Counted from the first letter of the stretch, positions 25,861-39,068 are shown. The stretch: 64,000 nucleotides of DNA from Citrus sinensis (GCF_022201045.2 NC_068564.1:30533001-30597000); one strand, 5' to 3'. Notes: generated by a model from the sequence alone, not told the origin. A program made the numbers and translations.

Positions 25861-27225
25861 TTACATTATCAAGCCATTAGCAATGGCACGATTGGTACCA
25901 ACATGAGTGGTTTCATACACCGGAAGCTCTTCACAATACCTATCGTTTCCAATAACGTTAAGATGATCAAGCTCAAACAAATCGGAACTTGAACAACTGG
26001 CCGCATCATCATCATCATCATCATAATTAACGCGAACATCTCGCATAATAACATCATTTTTCTTCTGATTTTGGTGGTAATCTTTCAAGAACTCTCGAGC
26101 CATTTCTCCGACACGCTCGACTTCGTTCTTTCTTGACGGTGATTTCCCAATTTTCCAAGCTGTAGCTACTGAAACCGACATTAAGCTCGTATTATCTTCC
26201 TCGTATAAGCATTTGTGACCGCATGGTCTGCAATCTTCGTCCACGATAACGCTAACTGGGTAAAACCTGACGCTTCTTTGAGCCCCATTGCGCAGTCTTT
26301 CCCTCGTAGAAGGCGAGCTTTTGCTTAAACATGATCTTGAGAACGAAGAAGCCGAAGAACAAGTTGACACCTGCCCTGACTTTGAGCTCCTCACAGCGTT
26401 CATGACATCATCATCATAACTTGCGTTCAGCGAGCTTGCTGAATTCTTTGTTTTCTTTGCGTTTCCTGCTGTGAAAAGCGAGTTAATGAAACTTGCGAGG
26501 CGACCACCGGGCGAAATGGGCTGCTTCACTTTCTTGAGATTGTTGTAAATTTTCAAGGCCCTTGATTTTGACTTGATGAGATCGGTGCCATCAAGCTGCT
26601 TTGGTGTGGCGGAATTGTAGTGACGATACTGATAATCATCAAACAAATGCAATTCTCTCTGTTCATAAAACAGAGCAGCCCTCTCTGTTCTCTCTGTTCT
26701 CTTTGCTTTCTCTGGCTGAGCCTGAGCTGCTGCTACGCTAGTCCTCACAGGCTTAGGCCTTCGGGGCTCAAAAAAAGAAGCTCCCGATCTCGAGCCGTAC
26801 AATGAATCCGTATCAGACGATGAGAATCCACCGGAACTCGAATCTGATGAGCTCGAAGTGGAGCTAAAGAACATAACATCCTGATCATGGTCATGATCAC
26901 GATGCAACCTCCTCTCGCAGTCATTCCAAACCTGCCCCTGTTTCGGGTTTGCCTTCTCGCCAACCTTCTTGTCCATCCACTTCTCGATCAAACAAGCCCG
27001 CTGAAGGCTTGACATTTGTTCTTCTTCAACTGGCTTGCTGCTTCTGCCCCTGCTTCTGCTCTGTCTGGTATTCATGGTTTCTCTGTAGAACTTCAAATCT
27101 GGCGACTTTGCGACGCCGTCGTCGGTTGAACGGTAGATTTCATCGAGAAGACTCGAAGAGAAAGATGGGTTCTTTCGCTCTTGCATATATCTATCTTCTC
27201 TAAGCTTTTGCTCCCGCTTGTACAT
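25861..27225 (-). CDS. BIG GRAIN 1-like protein (454 aa, single exon)
   Basis: BIG GRAIN 1 proteins are plant-specific, membrane-associated positive regulators of auxin transport and response that affect organ and grain size (knowledge from rice BG1). The frame is uninterrupted. The ATG at 27225 begins MYKREQKLREDRYM; the TTG 15 bases upstream is not the start. Conserved family blocks are present: NPSFSSSLLDEIYRS near the N-terminus, the Ser-rich SSSSDSSSGGFSSSD stretch, KIYNNLKKVKQPISPGGRLASFINSLF in the middle (the family core), and the acidic, Ser/Asp-rich C-terminal part with CSSSDLFELDHL. No transmembrane helix or signal peptide is obvious. Low-complexity regions are extensive. The subgroup within the BG1-like family is not resolved. 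Confidence 0.88.
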   Translation of the reverse strand: MYKREQKLREDRYMQERKNPSFSSSLLDEIYRSTDDGVAKSPDLKFYRETMNTRQSRSRGRSSKPVEEEQMSSLQRACLIEKWMDKKVGEKANPKQGQVWNDCERRLHRDHDHDQDVMFFSSTSSSSDSSSGGFSSSDTDSLYGSRSGASFFEPRRPKPVRTSVAAAQAQPEKAKRTERTERAALFYEQRELHLFDDYQYRHYNSATPKQLDGTDLIKSKSRALKIYNNLKKVKQPISPGGRLASFINSLFTAGNAKKTKNSASSLNASYDDDVMNAVRSSKSGQVSTCSSASSFSRSCLSKSSPSTRERLRNGAQRSVRFYPVSVIVDEDCRPCGHKCLYEEDNTSLMSVSVATAWKIGKSPSRKNEVERVGEMAREFLKDYHQNQKKNDVIMRDVRVNYDDDDDDAASCSSSDLFELDHLNVIGNDRYCEELPVYETTHVGTNRAIANGLIM

Positions 27226-30200
27226 TGCTTTTTGTGACAAGTAAAACGTCTAACAAAATAAAAAAAAGAAAAAAGAAAAAACAAGCTAGAAGAGGAAGTT
27301 TATAGAGACTTTTAGGAACTGCAAAGGCTAAGAGGCTCTAAGCAATTGAAGAAGAGATGGAGTGAGTAATGAGAGCAAAATTGCACGCTTTTGATTGAAG
27401 GTGAAGAGAAGGGTACAGAAGCTTAGAGGCTTTATAAAGCTCTTTCGTGCGCGTGCATGTGAATCAATGTATGTTCCATCCATCCTAATTGGAGCCAACG
27501 CCAGCTTGGCGTCTGCTTACGTGGCATTATTTTTCACCCATCCTTTTTTTTTTCTTTCTTTTTCCAGATTACCCCCTGCTTAGACTTTCAAAATTGAATT
27601 TGGAGCCGTTGATCGTGTAGTATATCATACAGCATTAGCGTTTGCCTTTATACTGTTAACGTGCCATACAGGTGGGTCCGTGTGTTGGTATTGGATGGTG
27701 ATTTGTTTGATGGTATAGATTGGTAATCGTACACGGCTCCACACAGGATCATTATTATTAGATTTAAGTACATAACTTAAGTGTTTTTTTATTTAAAAAA
27801 AAAAAAAAAGGTACGTAACTTACACTCTTTTGAAGGAGGACAACAAAAAAGCTGGACCTTTGAAGGTTTTAGCAAATATGGATGTGAACAGATGAACTGA
27901 ATTTTCAGTGGAATTATTTATTAATTTTAAATGTCAGCTGGACTGGTAAAGATAATATGGGTAATTATAATTTATTAGGCATTATCAAATCTTCATATCA
28001 GAAAATAGCAAGCACATTTTATGATGATATCCCATGAGTTGGCATGGTCATAATAAATTATTGAAAGGGACCATATATATAACACAAGGACAATTAATGT
28101 AATATATTTAGATAAATTAAATCAGTCATGGAATTATTTTACTTTTATATTTTCCCTCTTATTTATTTTGTATTTTTATGGTTGTTAATAGGAGTTTGTA
28201 ATCTTCATATAATTATTTTTGCCTACCTTGCATCTACGTATATTGTTTTTATATTGGTGAAGTACTAAATTATTTGCTTATTTATATACATTTATTCTTG
28301 GTAGGCATCTGGATTATGGTTTAAGATGAATTCTTCAATAATTGGATTCAACAGCGAGCATGGGAGCTAAAAAGCTTGGACGATTGTGCATTATACATGC
28401 AATTAGAGAGCACCCCACATGTATTTGTTGTAATTATTCAATCAGTGAGCCACTTTAAGGATGTCAATCAAAGAGCAATACAGAAATATCATGAATCATC
28501 TTTTTTTTTTTGGGGGGGGTTGAAGTGATTAGCTTTTTTTTAATAATAATAATTTTGGTGCATTATATTCCCCATTAAACACGACAAGAAATTAAAGCTT
28601 GCCAAAAATACGGATGCAGACGAAATGGTAGAGAATCTACTTTACTGCGAGTTACAGGATTTTGTACTTCAAGCCTACGGGTCCCATTTTGCTTTGTCTA
28701 ATCTTTTGAATTTGAAAGTAATAGAAGCTCTATTACCAAAAATGGGACAAATATGACAGTTAAAAAGGTTAAAAAAAAACTAGTGGACGAAAGATGGGTT
28801 CTTTAATCATGAAATAATATCGATGATTTTGAGTTTTAACTTTTAACCATGGGTAATTACTAATTGATCGCAGGAGCCTCTAAAAGTTAACTTGTAATCA
28901 TAAAAATTTAACCCCAAGGAGCCTGTTTGTCCCATTTTGAGCTCTGAAATTAATAATGCTCCTCTTGCTTCTGAAGACTTAAACACGCCCTTAAGTTGAT
29001 TTGAAGCCATAACGAAAGGATTTGTCTGCCACAATCTCAATCATTTTTTTAGTCTTATATGGTCAACTATAACTTTATGTCTCGCGAAATGATTTGCTAA
29101 GCATTTTGGGGGTCATCTTGCAAAGTCTCCCACTTCTCACAAAGAAAAAGAATAAAAAAAAAATTGATGTAGTTGGATGATTTAAAAGTATATGTAAACC
29201 ATTTGTAAGAAATTGGACATGTAATTAGATAGTCAAAACTAGATAATAAGTACACGTAATCAAATGTAACTTGAACGTTAAAAAATAAAAATTTATATAA
29301 GAAGAGGAACCCCCTTCATTTATTACGTCTGAGTTAAAGTTTGAAATATATTGTTACAAATATTTAAAGAGTGTAGGGATTACAAAATGAAACTAAAGTG
29401 TCAAACTCAAAATTTATGATTTGTAAGTCGTACATTTATGAGTGTCAATAATCTTTATAACGAAAATGAACTGGCAAGTGTCAACACACATACATGACAC
29501 ATAACTCTGCAGCACGAGATGGTCCAAACTCCTAAATCGATCGACCCATGCATGGACCTTATTCGTAGCCATGTGCACGTGAGATGGAACCATTGAAATG
29601 TTGATGGAGGAATAAGCTATAAAGCTTTTTGTCACATGCAAGACCATTCGTGGTTCCTGCAAAACCTGGCTAGCCATTTGCATCCATCTGTTTCTCTCCG
29701 CAACATTAATTAAAACAAGGAAAACAAAACAACATCATTAACTCGACAGAGAAAAAGATGGCACTCGGCAGTGGCCCGGATTAATTTATTAAACCCTAAA
29801 TTACAGATTTAGCAAAGGGTCTGCTTCCATAATCGTTGTCAAGATCACATGTTTTTCCGATTTTGGTTTGTTCTTGTTGATCCATCTAAAGACATAAGGG
29901 CATAAGCTATTATGCAGGCAACATTCTTAAACTCTTTTATGTGCCCTTGCTTGTAGATAAAGGAGAAGTTGAGGCAGAAAGGTCATTGATTCGGTCTGTT
30001 GAATTGGCTTCAACAGTGTCTTAAATCTTTAGCCATTTCGATTTAGGGTTAAAGTAAGGTGACATGCAAGGTGGCTTCCACCAGCAATTAGACAATGAAG
30101 TTGTGTAATATCCACATCTGATGCTTAGAGATCTGGGGCAGAGATTTAATATGTGGTAGGTCCCAAATCAAATTTGGTTCCCGTTGTATTGATACGCCCA

Positions 30201-31019
30201 TGTATTTGGTCAAGATAATCGTATGCAGATTAAGCACTTTCCTGGAATAAAATCCAATGGCAAATTTTTGAGAAGTAAATATTTGGGGGTTTCAAGTGAG
30301 TCCCACTGCCACTGCCTTCAGTTTTTAGTCCCTGCGATACAACGCTCCGCCTTTTGTTGAAAACTCAGCCGGCACTGTGTCTAACATACCATTAGAATTT
30401 GAGTTTTTTTTTTTATAGAGAATATGGTGAATAAAAAAAAAAAAAGAAGATAATTTCATCCTTTTTATATATTCAATGTGACTCAAAAACTCGAAAAATT
30501 TACAACATCAATATACCCAAGAAAGTGAATAATTAAAAAAAAAAAAATAGTATGGTTTAGAGATGTTTTCATATTTGTACTTTGTAATAGTCGTTGTATT
30601 TCTCATTTAATAGCAGTCGTATCCGTTATATGATATGTTAAAATGGTGTTGATGATTTTAGTTCAAAATAGTGTTTATTGTTTTAATTAGTCGAAAAAAT
30701 CATCAGAATTAACATGCGCTTTGAAAGCAGAAATTATTTCAGTTATTGTTGTATTATGGTCATTCACTTAATTAATACACTTGTAATGGTATATGTTCTC
30801 ATGAGCTACGTTAAAATGTAAAAATTGAATGAATGCAAGCATAGAATGAAGTTGCTTTCTTGATTGTCGATGAGCTGTGATTCAAACTAAGTTGCTAATA
30901 AATAATTTTTGACATTGCTACGGTCAGAATTGAAGTTCTGGATAAATTTAAAATGTCGTAAATTCAGTCTAAATACTTGCTTATCTGGTAAACAAAAGAA
31001 GGCGACGGAGTACGGGTAG

Positions 31020-31430
31020 GTTCATGGATATGGAGGGCGAGGATCAACGTGAGTGAAGTGAATAGAAACAGCTCATGCGATACGATCATACGAATAATCA
31101 TGCGCGGCTGATCTCGCTCGCATCACGCGCGTGGGACCGGGGCTCGCACGTGAATGATTCACTGTTCAATACATACAATAAGACTCTGACACGTGCGGTG
31201 AGAGGGGGTGTGCTCTCTGATCCTCTCTGTCCGTTCCCTTCGCTTTTGCCGCACGCATACGTCACGCTCATTAATTCAGTTTCCTCTTTAGGAACATCTG
31301 ATCCAATAGCATCTGACCACCTGTCGCAAAGTTTCTGTCACTGTTGCAGCCGAACTGATGTGATGCGCCTGTTTGATGATCAGCGTAGGCTAGTCTTTTG
31401 CCCTCAAGATTCGGAATCCAAGTAGCCTTG
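31020..31430. promoter_or_regulatory. GC-rich island with two G-boxes
   Basis: CACGTG occurs at 31147-31152 and 31190-31195 within about 400 bp of noticeably higher GC content than the surroundings. An open frame at 31075-31425 has no recognisable protein similarity. Could be a distal regulatory element or the promoter of a non-coding RNA. Tentative. Confidence 0.35.
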
Positions 31431-33179
31431 TAACGACATCAAGATAGTAATTCCAATTTCCAAGATTAATGTTAGTGTTTCATGATTCTTGCTAAATTCG
31501 AGTTTTAATCGATTTATAAACTTTTAGTTTGGAATTTATATTACCAGTTAATTGGTAACGATTTTTTTTCTTTATTTAAATCGGCAATTCTCTTTTTAAA
31601 TTATTCTTTAACATTAGGTGTCGACCGTCTCAAAATAAATTTGAACTTAATTTAAATGAGTGCAGATATTTGGGTTCTGATATAAAATAAATAAATGAAT
31701 GCCAGTACATTAAGAAAATATCTAAACACGGTGTTGGATCGTAAATTGAAAAATTGGAACATATAATTTTGTAATTTATAATGAATGCGACATATAAATG
31801 TCACATTATTTTAAAATATTTTGTGTTAAGTGATTATTTGTTTTATTATTTTATTTTTACGTAATAATAATTTACAGAAACATGTTTTTAGGCAAATCAC
31901 ATCACTTATAATATTATTTTTATTTTTATTTTTTTATAGAGTACAATTTTTATATTTTAAAAGCGTAGGTATAACACTATTAATAATTGAACGAGCAATA
32001 TATTATGCATGTAGAAGCACATTTAATTATAATTTTCTCCTAGACAGAGGCATATGTCCTTCCTTATTTTTGCTTACTCTGAAAGTTCACACTAAGAGGC
32101 CACTTAGAATTGTCTTTAAGAGGTTCGAAATTGATTTTCAAAGACTGAAAGCTAGTTTTGGTATTTGATAAATTTTTAAAAAATAACTTTTGGTAAAATC
32201 ATCTTGTCCTACATTAGATTTTTTAAAAGTAGAAAAGATTAGCTTTTAAAATTTTAATTTTGACAATCAATTTTATAATTAATACAATTCTATATATATT
32301 CTCAAATATATTATAAAAATCCAAGATTATTCTTATTGAATTAAGAAATAAAATTTTTATCATAAATATATTGAGATAACAAAATAAAAAATAAAATTAT
32401 TAAAATAAAAATATTTTACTTATCAAATTTTATATATACACACACACACATACATGTTAATAAATGGGCAAATAAATTTTATCCAACATGATGTCCATTT
32501 TATCTATTTATATTCTCACGACAGTTTACTAATAAATTTACTATATATATATATGACTGCCTTCAAAACTTACAATACTTTTACACACAAATTTTACTAA
32601 GAATTTAATTGGTTCTCCTTAAAACTCATTATTTTTATAGCACAACTAACAATAATTATTTTAAAAATTACAGTATTATCAAATTGGGCTTAAAGACTAA
32701 TTAACTATGTTAATTTAAAAAAAAATCATAAATATTAGTTTTGATCTACATAAATTGCCAATTCCAATTACCTCCACTGAATTTGATATTTTCGTGACCC
32801 GTCCTTATCATTTGTCTCATCTTACCAGACAATTATTCGGAAATATTTTACTCGAAAAATTGTTAACCGTCGGTGAAATCAATACTCGACCACTTCCACT
32901 CTCTGCGTCGTCTTGTTTGTAATGTTTATAGTCAAACGGCAAGTTGCGTCTCATGTTTCGATCATTAAATCATTTAATCACGACAAAATTAAAGATAAAT
33001 GCCAGAGGACCACGTATTGCTAATCAACAGGGAATTGACAATAACAAAACCCGCATTATTTGTGATTAAAACAACGTCAAAATTTTTCGTCCGATTAACC
33101 TTCAATTGCTTCCTTGACGGGGCAAATCAACCAAAAATTGGAAAATAATTGTCTGAAGCAACTTCTTGAGCGTCCAATC

Positions 33180-33800
33180 ACAGGGGAACATATCTGAAAT
33201 GGGACCCAAATGTTGCCCCCTCAGCAGCGCACCACGTGATAATGCATGGCCGACACACCTGGTTGATCGATGCTAGCGTACATAAAGAAACCAGAGTCCG
33301 CTGGCCCTCCATCCGAAGATTTATCACGTGGATAAGACAGCCAGTAAGAGCATTTGTGGTCCATCACGAATCGCCGTCCAGATGTGATCAGTCAGAGTCA
33401 GTGGAGTATCCGACGGTGGGCATCCACTGTCCATTCAGAAGGAGACGTGGGGACTTTGTCGGGGGGATCCCGAGGAGAAGTTTTGGGTTGGCGATGACTG
33501 ACTTGTGTGAATTCGTGATGAAGAAAGGAGCAGTTCTCTTTTTTCCCCAACAACAAAGCCGATATTGTATGGGACTGGGCACCTTCCTCTTCTTTCTTTG
33601 AAGTTTGAATTGCTTTGTGTATGGGGACTCTTTAGGCTGGGGTCTGCCTCCGCCTCTCTATATTATTTATGTCGTTGCATGTATTAATTAATTTGCAGGT
33701 GTGGATGGGAGACCCATGCACGTGAGCTTCATGACTTGGCTGCTGTCTTGGGGCCTCCATGGTCACGTGCGCTGCATGCCTCCTTCTATTACTCTCTCTC
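33180..33800. promoter_or_regulatory. GC-rich island with four G-boxes and an I-box
   Basis: CACGTG occurs at 33233-33238, 33325-33330, 33719-33724 and 33764-33769; the second is followed directly by GATAAG, an arrangement common in light-responsive promoters. No coding sequence is recognisable downstream on either strand within 900 bp, except the 3' end of the omega-amidase gene. The open frame at 33236-33601 has no family resemblance. Confidence 0.4.
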
Positions 33801-34742
33801 TCTCAAAAATAGTCTTACGACGATGATTGATGAGTGATTGATGGCTTCAATCTTGCTCTTAATTATTAGAGAGTTCTCAACGGGCACTGTCATGCCAGTT
33901 CCATTCCAAAGATGAGGACTACTTGTGTTGGGCTGTATCATGTCTCCTTACTTGAACTCCCAGTTTAGTATGCAGGTTGTGTTCAAGTATTTGGTAAACA
34001 TTCTCGATTTTAATTTTTATTATCGGTATTAATTAACTTTGCTCCAATTTTTACAAGCTGTAATTTACCGAACGATCGTTCATCCTTTACTCATTTGATA
34101 GTTAGTTCTTTCATTTGCAGGCGTGACATTGTAGTTCTTTCTTTGATTGTGCTCTTTGTTGTCACTTTCAATAAACCTTTAATCCGTTTCATTTTGTGTA
34201 CTTGTAATACATAATACAAACCGTAAATGTTGTGGACACCATCAACATATTATAGATAGATCTCTGTCTCAAAGTTCTGGGGAATGATCAAGTGTCGCGT
34301 TTGGGAAAATATATCTCCGCTGCTTTTATCTACAATAGAAAGACAAACACACGTATCTCTTAATTGGATGTAGCGCAGGCATGCAAATTAACCATTTCAA
34401 GGGAGGCCAGATTTAATGTACTCTTAAGTCGTCCTCTTCTTGAATGCCAGTACCTTCTGATTGCATGTAGTAGGTAGTTGTAAAGGATATATAGCAGCCA
34501 ACCATATGCAATGTCACTACACTACCCCACGCTAATACAGTTGTGCTTATCGGCATAGTTTGATCTGTGCTATTGGAAAAAAAAATTGGAGAAAATACAT
34601 GTTGACTGCTCTTTTAGAGTTTATTTCAATGGTCAAATTCACATCGCCAAATCTAGATTCTCTAAAGGCCATGATGGTTTCATCATCTTCATCGAGTCAA
34701 ACTTCATGTAACATACAGATATTTTAATATTCTGCGCATGAA

Positions 34743-37700
34743 TCACTGAGAGTTAAGCCTTTGAATGTCAACCAACTGGTAAAGATCACCTCGCCTTTGC
34801 TTTGATAATGGAAGGCTTGTCCTGGATTTTGAGTTGGCACTTGATTAGAGGGAGAATACAAATGAATAAGCATTTTACCAGATTTTTGTGCAACAGGACT
34901 ATTTGATGGGTTGCAAAGTCACATCACCTTCTTAACTCAAGTATCGAATAATCAATCTCCGCTATTATTATGTCCTCAGCATGTTCAGTGGTAGCCAAAA
35001 CTTCTCCAAACTGTCATATTCATTTCTTTCAATCAGCACTTTTGCTCATAGAACTTACAGTGCAGAAGCTTGCCCAGTTTTCATGATAGCAAGAAAGAAA
35101 CTGACAAAGCTGAAAAAGAAAGCATTCACTTACTGGTCCTACAAGAGTAGAGTGGCCCCAGGCCACATAGCCAGCTCCTTCATCTCGAGCAGGCGAACAA
35201 GTTGCCACGTACAACTGCCATTTTTCATTTAACAAGGAATGGAGTTCCCATGAGAACCACTCGTATGTATAGCACAGATGAACCCAATGTATTGACTGTT
35301 ACATGGATGACTTAAAAGGAGAGGTTCAAATCTGTGATGCCTTGCTTGCAGATTACTTGTATTTTAATTAGGAGATGCAGTTGAAATATGCCTCTATACA
35401 AAATTTTAACATATCAAACACATTGAATCACCGTGTATATTGAAACCCTAGGAATTTCATTTTCACTTGGTAGTTTACATGTTTCAAATTTGGCAGCCGT
35501 CAAACTGCAAGCTGCATGCAGTAATGAACTGAAGCTCATTTAGTTTCTTCATAAATTTTCTGTCCAAAGAAAACCTATTAACTGAAAGGAATGAAGTTAA
35601 ACCATAAGCACAACGATCCTATGTATTCATATATGTTTCTGTCAGAAGAAAACCTATACAACGAGTATGCTAAACAATAGGCAATAGGAATCTATGTATG
35701 CATTGGAATATGAGTGGGCAGATGGATAAATGCATCGTAGGGCAATAATGTGCATTACATTGTAAGATAATACTTTCTCTAAGCTCAAGTCTTCCTTCAA
35801 TGAGTTATTCTCAATTGTAAAACCCAAAATAACCATATTTTCCTGTCCCAGTGATAATGCCCCTTCCCCCCTTAGTCTAATAATTTATGTTGATATTTAA
35901 AGTCAAAACATTAACTGGTTTGATATTTAAAGTCAAAACATTAACTGGTTTGATATTTAAAGTCAAAACATTAACTGGTTTATACTTTTCCTATCTCCCA
36001 GATAACACATTGATAGTTTTCTTTCCATTTTTCAAGAGGTGAAGTTTGGAAATTCAAATGTATAATTTTTCGGTGTCAACATGCTTCTCCTTAAATATAG
36101 TGATAAAAGAATCAAGGCACTCATTCTGAGATGTAGAACTAATCTAAAACAAGACAAAAGGGCTGTGTGGAAGTACCTGATTATCTGTGGCCCTGCATAA
36201 GAAATAGCAAAGAAAAAATCAGTACAATGATATCAGCCATCATGTAAAGCAGAAAATAGCAAATACTACGGCAGTCTGAATTATTGAGAAAAAAGGATAT
36301 TATTGAATCACCAAAGGCAGGGAAGTATAGGGTAAGGGGAAACACAGAGAGTTGAAGAGAAAAAAATATAAATCATAAATAGTCATCATATAATATGAAA
36401 AGAAAACTATCAGTCTTTGGGCGTTAATGGTACAATATCTGTATCTCATCCCTGCACAACTTATTAAGCAAAGTACGCCAATATCTAAAATACATTAGTA
36501 CCTTGCCCTCTGCAATAACTCCCAATGCAATGGCCCAGTAGTCATGTTAAATGCCCCAGGATAGCATATCAAGTGAGCACCTGATGTCAAAATCTTAATG
36601 CTGTCATTGTCAGCAATCACGAACAGGACCCATCAATATGAAAATTTTAATACCAATTTGGTGTAATAGACCAGTGGAAAGGGCAATCAATTCGAAAACT
36701 GCCAAATACATGGACCTCAATTGACAAAAAGGAATATATTAAACATGATCATGGCATGGGCATTACTCAATGCACGTAAGATCTTGAAGAGATATTTGGT
36801 ACGTTCCTAACCTTAGGCTTCAAAGTAACCATTCTTAATATTTGAAATCGTACAATAGAGCAATGGGAAGGGTTCCAATGTGAAAGCTTTTGACATCTTT
36901 ATTCATGCCATAAGAACAACTGATTTTTTTTTTATTTTCAGTAGATAATAATGTAGATAGACTGACAAGGGTTTAAACTAAGATATCACTTCAGATATGT
37001 AATGTAAATTTCTGAAGGACTCTGGTGGCTGAACTACTATAGCTGTAAATATGGCTTTGCCGGTTTACATCGAATATATTACTGAAGAAATCTCACGTCT
37101 AGGATTATAATTTAGATACCTAAAAGTTGATATTATTACTGAAAGATGTTAGAATGCTGCTGGAATTAATGTTTAGTCAAAGCAGGCAATATCCACAGAG
37201 AGAATACTAAATTTAATTACTTCACTGGTCAATGGAAATAAAACAAACCTCTTGCTCCATATATCATTGCCAGTTCCTGAAACCGAATATCATAACAAAT
37301 ACCTATTCCAATACGCCCAACATCTGCACGAACCAGTCATGGTTAAACTTCCAACAGACGGAGAAAATCAATAGATGCCTTTTTGTCAGATGGTCGAATA
37401 GAGGTCGAGAAAACAGAATACAGTATTGGGCTGGTGTAATAGCGTAAGAAGAACAAAATAATAAGCAGAATTACTGCTGGACATAAAAAATAAAAACTTG
37501 ATGAGTTGATAGCTAATAACAATTTAGCACTGGCCTTATTTTCACACTTTTAGGAGTAAAAACATGTCTAAACTACATGCATTTTCTGGTAGATATAGCA
37601 AATGGGGCTCTACAGTATGAAACCATCCAGAAGCCATTATGTAATTTAAACAGTCAAGCTATCAAGCTAAAAAGCCCATGTGGAAAGTAAAAGAACCATT

Positions 37701-39068
37701 CTAGATGTCTCATTAATTGGATTCAAGAAATAGAAGCATCGTAAGATTTTTGACAACAAAAATTTGACTAAATCATAGAAAACATACAAATAAGATATAT
37801 ACAAGCCTCTGCTATCACGCCTAGAGATGAATAATTTGGGAAAAGGAAATAAGTCCGTTATAAAACAAAAGGAACATCAAACCTGTGTCCACAATGGTTG
37901 GTGTCTCCCCTGCTGTAAGAGACTTTGATTCTATAAAGGTAATCTTCCCGGGAATGTCAATATCAAAAAGGTGTATCTGTGCATACACAAGGGTGTCAGA
38001 AATTATGGATCTGCAACAAAGAGGCATCACATGCCTCAAAGTGGGAGCCATGATCCTAATCAATACAAACAGGCAAACTTGGAGAGAGAACTTCCTAAGC
38101 GATAAAAAAGACATAGGAGATCATCAATACCATCAACCACTATCCTATTATATTAAATATCCGATTTTAATAGAACAATAAGGAAACAATACAGGGGTTT
38201 CGAACAAAAGATCAGTCAGATGCATAGTTCCAGATAGCAAGATAAGCTTAACTCTACAAGGAGACATGGCATTCAAGGTGAGACTGAAAAACTACCTTCC
38301 GGTGCTTAGCTATCAGTTTCCCATCCGAACCAAAGACGCAGCAAGTATTGTACAATCGATCCCCAGAACGTTCGGGAATAGAGCCGCCAACTATAGTGAT
38401 CTTCAGAAGACGAGCAACTTCAGAAAGCATGGCGGTGGAAGGAGATGCATCACCGCCAGCATCAATGTCTTCGGCATAAACTGGGAAGCTGTCATGCGAA
38501 TAGGGACTGTTCCAAATCTCCTGTAATAAAATAATAAAAGCTTAATTTGAAGTCAAACAATCATAGCGCTGGTATGCATAGAAGAGCTAGGAAAACAGAC
38601 AGGCAAAAGAATGAGCTTGGCGCCTTTCTCAGCGGCCTCCTCAATGGCTCTACGAGCATGAGCGATGTTCCTTTCTTTGTCAGCCGTTACTGACAATTGG
38701 CAAAGCCCAACCTTAAACTGAACAAAATAAATAAACAAATAAATAAATGAAAAAACAAGCGCAACAACAGAACACAAATAGCAGTCATCGAGATTCAAGA
38801 AATAAGCAAAATGGGAAATTGCCTTGGCGACGGGGGGAGTGGGCAAGGGAAGGGCGGGTGGGGCCCTGGCTTGTTCGGGCTTGGAAGAGGAAGCCATGAT
38901 TGGATTTGGATTTGGATTTGACGAGTGTGTGCGGATGAGAGGAGGAGATTGGAAGACGGGTTTAGCCTTTCCGAGAAATATGGAACGAGAGAGAGGGGAG
39001 TACAAGTGATTGCGTCTGAGATTGAGATTTAGATGAATCTTAGAAGTGATTGCTACTGCTGACTTCAT
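34743..39068 (-). CDS. NLP3: Omega-amidase / nitrilase-like protein, NIT2 type (364 aa, 10 exons)
   Basis: Hydrolyses the omega-amide of 2-oxoglutaramate and 2-oxosuccinamate to 2-oxoacids and ammonia, clearing products of glutamine and asparagine transamination (family knowledge). Exons: 39068-38823, 38717-38601, 38520-38296, 37976-37883, 37323-37249, 36580-36502, 36192-36177 (16-nt microexon), 35214-35134, 35010-34928 and 34821-34743; total 1095 nt, all in frame. The nitrilase triad is visible: Glu122 in LLPEIW, Lys196 in KHRKIHLFD, and Cys237 in [10 protein letters not shown]. The first 57 residues are basic, Ser-rich and acid-poor, like an organellar transit peptide; a second ATG (Met58, 38897) would give a cytosolic form. 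The first intron appears to start with GC (AAG/GCAATT). Intron 7 carries a 30-bp repeat in triplicate. Family assignment is secure. Confidence 0.93.
35891..35980. repeat. 30-bp minisatellite, 3 perfect copies
   Basis: The unit beginning TGATATTTAAAGTCAAAACA is present three times with no differences at 35891-35920, 35921-35950 and 35951-35980, inside intron 7 of the omega-amidase gene. The perfect identity implies recent expansion and likely copy-number polymorphism. Confidence 0.95.

Larger units (their letters stand above)
27226..34742. other. 7.5 kb gene-poor region with two GC-rich islands
   Basis: No reading frame here matches a family I know. Most is AT-rich. Two less AT-rich islands stand out at about 31020-31430 and 33180-33800, listed separately. 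The first few hundred bases should hold the BIG GRAIN-like promoter; the last few hundred hold the 3' UTR of the omega-amidase gene. A non-coding transcript or an unannotated small gene cannot be excluded. Confidence 0.5.

Noticed and set aside
31075-31425. 116-codon open frame in a GC-rich island
   Set aside because: No domain, no homology I recognise, composition explained by the island; kept only as a regulatory candidate.
33236-33601. 121-codon open frame over the G-box cluster
   Set aside because: No recognisable protein features; overlapping open frame on the other strand; likely chance.
33700-33790. Possible microRNA hairpin
   Set aside because: The partial inverted match around the two G-boxes has several gaps and matches no microRNA family I know.
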